From Schistocephalus solidus (Eukaryota > Platyhelminthes > Cestoda > Diphyllobothriidea > Diphyllobothriidae), in NCBI GenBank assembly GCA_017591395.1, contig WEDG01000726.1:141338-205337 (forward strand): DNA of 64,000 nucleotides, written 5' to 3'. This document shows positions 57,115 through 64,000 of the stretch, in pieces. The position numbers and the translations under genes were made by a program. A model generated the notes under the pieces. The model saw nothing but the letters and a program-made list of their open reading frames with translations. It did not search any database and was not told where the DNA came from. The number at the start of each line of letters is the position of its first letter. Position 1 is the first letter of the stretch.

Positions 57115-60100
57115 GTTACCGCACTCTTTTCTCCTCCCCCACCTGAGCCCGGTCTCATGACACAGTCACGAAGACCGGAGATGGGAGAGGGCACAGGTGG
57201 CTGGCGCGACTGGAGCCGCCCCTGGGTGTACCGCCACACCTGATTCGGATCCCACGGAGTTGGAGTGCTATTAAGGCCTCATTAAGAAGGAGCCATTGCA
57301 GCCTGACTCTCAGTCCGCCAGTCAGCCACTTCACGCAAAACACACATTGTGCTGACCATGCAGTCCGAGTTATTTCGTCAGTTGTCAACCTTCCAAGCCA
57401 CGGCTTTTAGCGCACCGTGATAGTTTCAAGTGCGTCAGATTTTTTAAAGTGAGGAAAATGCGCTGAGCTCTCGACCTCACTCTATCCTTCACCACCACAA
57501 TCAGACCATTGTCCGGGCCGGTCAGTTGTCTGATGCGGAAGTGGGCGCAGGTGCTGGTGACCTTGTCTACGTGTACTAAGTACACGACCTAGCCCCCCAA
57601 ACACAAGCACAAGTATTTCACACAACAGGGGGTTGAACGGCTTATATCTCACATGTGTGAGCTAGCCAGAGGTCACGTTAAGAAGGAGTCATCGCAGCCT
57701 GACATTCAGACCACCAGTCAGCCACTCCACACAGCACACATTGGACTAACTGCGAGGTCTGAGTGTAATTGTCAGTTGGCAACCTTCCAACCGTGACACA
57801 TAACGTTACCGCACTCTTTTCTCCTCCCCCACCTGAGCCCGGTCTCATGACACAGTCACGAAGACCGGAGATGGGAGAGGGCGCAGGTGGCTGGCGCGGC
57901 CGGAGCCGCCGCTGGGTGTACCACCACACCTGATTCAGATCCCACGGAGTTGGAGTGCAATAAAGGCCACATTTAGAAGGAGCCATTGCAGCCTGACTCT
58001 CAGTCCGCCAGTCAGCCGCTTCACACAAAACACACATTGTGTTGACCAAGCAGTCCGAGTAATCTCGTCAGTTGGCAACCTTCCAAGCCACGGCTTTTAG
58101 CGCACGGTGATAGTTTCAAGCGCGTCAGATTTTTTTAAAGTGAGGAAAATGCGCTGAGCTCTTGACCTCATTCTATCCTCCACCACCACAATCAAACCAC
58201 TGTCCTAGCCGGTCAGTTGTCTGAGGCAGAAATGGGCGCAGCTGCTGGTGACCTCGTCTACGTGTACTACGTACACGACCTGGCCCCCCAAACACAAGCA
58301 CAAGTATTTCACACAACAGGGGGTTGAACGGCTTTTATCTTACATGTGTGAGATAGCCAGAGGTCAGGTTAAGAAGGAGCCATCGCAGCCTGACTCTCAG
58401 ACCACCAGTCAGCCACTCCACACAACACACATTGGACTAACTGCGAGGTCTGAGTGTAATTGTCAGTTGGCAACCTTCCAACCGCGACACTTAACGTTAC
58501 CGCACTCTTTTCTCCTCCCCCACCTGAGCCCGGTCTCATGACACAGTCACGAAGACCGGAGATGGGAGAGGGCGCAGGTGGCTGGCGCGACCGGAGCCGC
58601 CCCTGGGTGTACCGCCACACCTGATTCGGATCCCACGGAGTTGGAGTGCTATTAAGGCCTCATTAAGAAGGAGCCATTGCAGCCTGACTCTCAGTCCGCC
58701 AGTCAGCCACTTCACGCAAAACACACATTGTGCTGACCATGCAGTCCGAGTTATTTCGTCAGTTGTCAACCTTCCAAGCCACGGCTTTTAGCGCACCGTG
58801 ATAGTTTCAAGTGCGTCAGATTTTTTAAAGTGAGGAAAATGCGCTGAGCTTTCGACCTCATTCTATCCTCCACCACCACAATCAGACCATTGTCCGGGCC
58901 GGTCAGTCGTCTGATGCGGAAGTGGGCGCAGGTGCTGGTGACCTCGTCTACGTGTACTAAGTACACGACCTAGCCCCCCAAACACAAGCACAAGTATTTC
59001 ACACAACAGGGGGTTGAACGGCTTATATCTCACATGTGTGAGCTAGCCAGAGGTCACGTTAAGAAGGAGTCATCGCAGCCTGACATTCAGACCACCAGTC
59101 AGCCACTCCACACAGCACACATTGGACTAACTGCGAGGTCTGAGTGTAATTGTCAGTTGGCAACCTTCCAACCGTGACACATAACGTTACCGCATTCTTT
59201 TCTCCTCTTCCACCTGAGCCCGGTCTCACTGACACAGTCACGAAGACCGGAGATGGGAGAAGGGCGCAGGTGGCTGGCGCGGCCGGAGCCGCCCTGGGTG
59301 TACCACCACACCTGATTCAGATCCCACGGAGTTGGAGTGCAATAAAGGCCACATTTAGAAGGAGCCATTGCAGCCTGACTCTCAGTCCGCCAGTCAGCCG
59401 CTTCACACAAAACACACATTGTGTTGACCAAGCAGTCCGAGTAATTTCGTCAGTTGGCAACCTTCCAAGCCACGGCTTTTAGCGCACCGTGATAGTTTCA
59501 AGCGCGTCAGATTTTTTTAAAGTGAGGAAAATGCGCTGAGCTCTTGACCTCACTCTATCCTCCACCACCACAATCAAACCACTGTCCTAGCCGGTCAGTT
59601 GTCTGAGGCAGAAATGGGCGCAGCTGCTGGTGACCTCGTCTACGTATACTACGTACACGACCTGGCCCCCCAAACACAAGCACAAGTATTTCACACAATA
59701 GGGGGTTGAACGGCTTATATCTTACATGTGTGAGATAGCCAGAGGTCAGGTTAAGAAGGAGCCATCGCAGCCTGACTCTCAGACCACCAGTCAGCCACTC
59801 AACACACCACACATTGGACTAACTGTGAGGTCTGAGTGTAATTGTCAGTTGGCAACCTTCTAACCGCGACACTTAACGTTACCGCACTCTTTTCTCCTCC
59901 CCCACCTGAGCCCGGTCTCATGACACAGTCACGAAGACCGGAGATGGGAAGAGGGCGTAGGTGGCTGGCGCGGCCGGAGCCGCCCCTGGGCGTACCACCA
60001 CACCTGGCTCGGATCCCACAGAGTTGGGAGTGCTATTAAAGGCCTCATTAAGAAGAGCCATTGCAGCCTGACTCTCAGTCCGCCAGTCAGCCACTCCACG

Positions 60101-63100
60101 CAAAACACACATTGGGCTGACCATGCAGTCCGAGTTATTTCGTCAGTTGTCAACCTTCCAAGCCACGGCTTTTTAGCGCACCGTGATAGTTTCAAGCGCG
60201 TCAGATTGTTTTAAAGTGAGGAAAATGCGCTGAGCTTTCGACCTCATTCTATCTCCCTCCACCACCACAATCAGACCACTGTCCGAGCCGGTCAGTCGTC
60301 TGATGCGGAAGTGGGCGCGGTGCTGGTGACCTCGTCTACGTGTACTACGTACACGACCTAGCCCCCAAACACAAGCACAAGGATTTCACACAACAGGGGG
60401 TTGAACGGCTTACATCTCACATGTGTGAGATAGCCAGAGGTCACGTTAAGAAGGAATCATCGCAGCCTGACACTCAGACCACCAGTCAGCCACTCCACAC
60501 AGCACACATTGGACTAACTGCGAGGTCTGAGTGTAATTGTCAGTTGGCAACCTTCCAACCGTGGCACATAACGTTACCGCACTCTTTTCTCCTCCCCCAC
60601 CTGAGCCCGGTCTCATGACACAGTCACGAAGACCGGAGATGGGAGAGGGCGCAGGTGGCTGGCGCGGCCGGAGCCGCCCTGGGCGTACCACCACACCTGG
60701 TTCGGATCCCACGGAGTTGGAGTGCCATAAAGACCACATTAAGAAGGAGCCATTGCAGCCTGACTCTCAGTCCGCCAGTCAGCCGCTCCACACAAAACAC
60801 ACATTGGGCTGACCACGCAGTCCGAGTAATTTCGTCAGTTGGCAACCTTCCAAGCCACGGCTTTTAGCGCACGGTGATAGTTTCAAGCGCGTCAGATTTT
60901 TTTAAAGTGAGGAAAATGCGCTGAGCTCTTGACCTCACTCTATCCTCCACCACCACAATCAAACCACTGTCCTAGCCGGTCAGTTGTCTGAGGCAGAAAT
61001 GGGCGCAGCTGCTGGTGACCTCGTCTCCGTGTACTACGTACACGACCTGGCCCCCCAAACACAAGCACAAGTATTTCACACAATAGGGGGTTGAACGGCT
61101 TATATCTTACATGTGTGAGATAGCCAGAGGTCAGGTTAAGAAGGAGCCATCGCAGCCTGACTCTCAGACCACCAGTCAGCCACTCAAACAACACACATTG
61201 GACTAACTGCGAGGTCTGAGTGTAATTGTCAGTTGGCAACCTTCAACCGCGACACTTAACGTTACCGCACTCTTATCCTCCCCACCTGAGCCCGGTCTCA
61301 TGACACAGTCACGAAGACCGGAGATGGGAAGAGGGCGCAGGTGGCTGGCGCGGCCGGAGCCGCCCCTGGGCGTACCACCACACCTGATTCGGATCCCACG
61401 GAGTTGGAGTGCTATTAAGGCCCTCATTAAGAAGGAGCCATTGCAGCCTGACTCTCAGTCCGCCAGTCAGCCACTCACACAAAACACACATTGGGCTGAC
61501 CACGCAGTCCGAGTTATTTCGTCAGTTGTCAACCTTCCAAGCCACGGCTTTAGCGCACCGTGATAGTTTCAAGTGCGTCAGGATTGTTTAAAGTGAGGAA
61601 AATGCGCTGAGCTTTCGACCTCATTCTATCCTCCACCACCACAATCAGACCACTGTCCGAGCCGGTCAGTCGTCTGATGCGGAAGTGAGCGCAGGTGCTG
61701 GTGACCTCGTCTACGTGTACTAAGTACACGACCTAGCCCCAAACACAAGCACAAGTATTTCACACAACAGGGGTTGAACGGCTTATATCTCACATGTGTG
61801 AACTAGCCAGAGGTCACGTTAAGAAGGAATCATCGAAGCCTGACTCTCAGACCACCAGTCAGCCACTCCAAACAACACACATTGGACTAACTGCGAGGTC
61901 TGAGTGTAATTGTCAGTTGGCAACCTTCCAACCGTGGCGTAACGTTACCGCACTCTTTTCTCCTCCCCCACCTGAGCCCGGTCTCACGACACAGTCACGA
62001 AGACCGGAGATGGGAGAGGGCGCAGGTGGCTGGCGCGGCCGGAGGCCGCTCGCTGGGCAATACCACCACACCTGATTCAGATCCGCAGGTTGGAGTGCAA
62101 TAAAGGCCACATTAAGAAGAGCCATTGCAGCCTGACTCTCAGTCCGCCAGTCAGCCACTCCACACAAAACACACATTGGGCTGACCACGCGGTCCGAGTA
62201 ATTTCGTCGGTTGGCAACCTTCCAAGCCACGGCTTTTTAGCGCACCGTGATAGTTTCAAGCGCGTCAGATTGTTTTAAAGTGAGGAAAATGCGCTGAGCT
62301 CTCGACCTCACTCTATCCTCCACCACCACAATCAAACCACTGTCCTAGCCGGTCCGGTTGTCTGATGCGAAATGCAGGCGCAGCTCCTGGTGACCTCGTC
62401 TCCGTGTACTACGTACACGACCTTGCCCCCAAACACAAGCACAAGTATTTCACACAACAGGGGTTGAACGGCTTACATCTCACATGTGTGAGATAGCCAG
62501 AGGTCACGTTAAGAAGGAGCCATCGCAGCCTGACTCTCAGACCACCAGTCAGCCACTCCAAACACCACACATTGGACTAACTGCGGTCTGAGTGTAATTG
62601 TCAGTTGGCAACCTTCAACCGCGACACTTAACGTTACCGCACTCTTTTTCTCCTCCCCACCTGAGCCCGGTCTCACGACACAGGCAAGAAGACCGGAGAT
62701 GGGAGAGGGCGCAGGTGGCTGGCGCGACCGGAGCCGCCCCTGGGCGTACCGCCACACCTGATTCGGATCCCACGGAGTTGGAGTGCTATTAAAGGCCTCA
62801 TTAAGAAGGAGCCATTGCAGCCTGACTCTCAGTCCGCCAGTCAGCCACTCCACACAAAACACACATTGGGCTGACCATGCAGTCCGAGTTATTTCGTCAG
62901 TTGTCAACCTTCCAAGCCACGGCTTTTAGCGCACCGTGATAGTTTCAAGCGCGTCAGATTGTTTAAAGTGAGGAAAATGCGCTGAGCTTTCGACCTCATT
63001 CTATCCTCCACCACCACAATCAGACCACTGTCCGAGCCGGTCAGTCGTCTGATGCGGAAGTGGGCGCAGGTTCTGGTGACCTCGTCTACGTGTACTAAGT

Positions 63101-64000
63101 ACACGACCTTGCCCCCAAACACAAGCACCAGGATTTCACACAACAGGGGTTGAACGACTTACATCTCACATGTGTGAGATAGCCAGAGGTCACGTTAAGA
63201 AGGAATCATCGCAGCCTGACTCTCAGACCACCAGTCAGCCACTCCAAACACACGTTGGACTAACTGCGAGGTCTGGAGTGTAATTGTCAGTTGGCAACCT
63301 TCCAACCGTGACACATAACGTTACCGCACTTTTCTCCTCCCCACCTGAGCCCGGTCTCATGACACAGTCACGAAGACCGGAAATGGGAGAGGGCGCAGGT
63401 GGCTGGCGCGGCCGGAGCCGCCCTGGGTGTACCACCACACCTGATTCAGATCCCACGGGTTGGAGTGCAATAAAGGCCACATTAAGAAGCGAGCCATTGC
63501 AGCCTGACTCTCAGTCCGCCAGTCAGCCGCTCCACACAAAACACACATTGTGTTGAGCATGCAGTCGGAGTAATCTCGTCAGTTGGCAGCATTCCAAGCC
63601 ACGGCTTTTTAGCGCACGATGATAGTTTCAAGCGCGTCAGATTGTTTAAAGTGAGGAGAAAATGCGCTGAGCTCTTGACCTCACTCTATCTCCACTACCA
63701 CAATCAAACCACTGTCCGAGCCGGTCAGTTGTCTGAGGCAGAAATGGGCGCAGCTGCTGGTGACCTCGTCTACGTGTACTACGTACACGACCTTGCCCCA
63801 AACACAAGCACAAGTATTTCACACAACAGGGGGTTGAACGGCTTATATCTTACATGTGTGAGATAGCCAGAGGTCAGGTTAAGAAGGAGCCATCGCAGCC
63901 TGACTCTCAGACCACCAGTCAGCCACTCCACACAACACACATTGGACTAACTGCGAGGTTCAGAGGTGTAATTGTCAGTTGGCAACCTTCCAACCGCGAC
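57115..64000 (+). repeat. Satellite array: ~690-bp monomers in alternating A/B types
   Basis: Monomers start (GTTACCGCA) at 57115, 57805, 58496, 59186, 59878, 60573, 61261, 61944, 62633 and 63320, a period of 683-695. Type A (first, third, fifth, seventh, ninth) has GTGCTATTAA, CAGTTGTCAACC and GTACTAAGTACACG. Type B (the others) has GTGCAATAAAG or GTGCCATAAAG, CAGTTGGCAACC or GGTTGGCAACC, and GTACTACGTACACG. The type linked to the next junction also alternates (CCGTGACACATAACG versus CCGCGACACTTAACG). The higher-order unit is therefore about 1.38 kb, repeated five times, and it runs off the window. Open frames on both strands recur with the period, shift by indels and are not genes. Confidence 0.95.

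Noticed and set aside
56988..63560. Many recurring open frames of 60-130 residues on both strands of the satellite
   Set aside because: They repeat with the monomer, switch frame at indels and lack domains or splice context. They are by-products of the repeat.
57115..64000. CRISPR-like or rDNA-like array
   Set aside because: Units of ~690 bp with no short identical repeats and variable spacers, and no rRNA similarity. The organism is eukaryotic.

Overview
This window looks like eukaryotic, intron-rich and repeat-rich DNA from a flatworm, most likely a tapeworm (possibly a diphyllobothriidean). There are no prokaryotic operons or ribosome binding sites. Coding sequence occurs as short exons bounded by AG and GT signals and separated by introns of 1.7 to 10 kb. 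About half of the window is retroelement debris. The flatworm call is an inference. It rests on the retroelement types (several Penelope-like families with GIY-YIG domains, and a non-LTR element ending in C2H2 zinc fingers) and on the gene style. No species-level marker was found.

The main gene is on the + strand, from about 7.45 kb to at least 40.87 kb. I assembled seven internal exons (7455-7530, 17541-17675, 19432-19855, 25703-26046, 29117-29863, 36218-36469, 40419-40873). Their phases are compatible and together they encode about 810 residues of a merlin/ERM (ezrin-radixin-moesin) family protein: the end of FERM lobe F2, lobe F3, a short alpha-helical segment, then a long Ser/Pro-rich tail. 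The FERM N-terminus and any C-terminal ERM domain were not found and probably lie outside the window. The most unusual point is an insertion of roughly 190 residues, rich in Ser and Pro, inside the F3 lobe, spread over exons 19432-19855 and 25703-26046. The last visible exon appears to lack one base.

The introns are full of Penelope-like (PLE) pieces, several arranged as inverted repeats (8.6-10.9 kb; 13.46-14.76 kb). They also hold tRNA-derived SINE-like copies, microsatellites, degenerate TTAGGG-like tracts and copies of a dispersed element of about 0.7-0.9 kb.

From 41 to 48 kb a decayed non-LTR retrotransposon (minus strand, 42.1-46.45 kb) sits between two copies of that dispersed element. 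From 48.86 to 53.11 kb there is a composite PLE: a small inverted piece, a partial copy and a nearly full copy in tandem. A tRNA-like sequence follows, then a candidate two-exon small gene on the minus strand (53.74-54.29 kb), then a minus-strand PLE fragment (55.19-56.69 kb).

From 56.7 kb to the window end there is a tandem satellite array with monomers of about 690 bp. Two monomer types alternate strictly (ABABABABAB), so the higher-order unit is about 1.38 kb. Each monomer is itself an old duplication of two related halves. The same sequence occurs as dispersed copies through the window, which links the satellite to an interspersed element.
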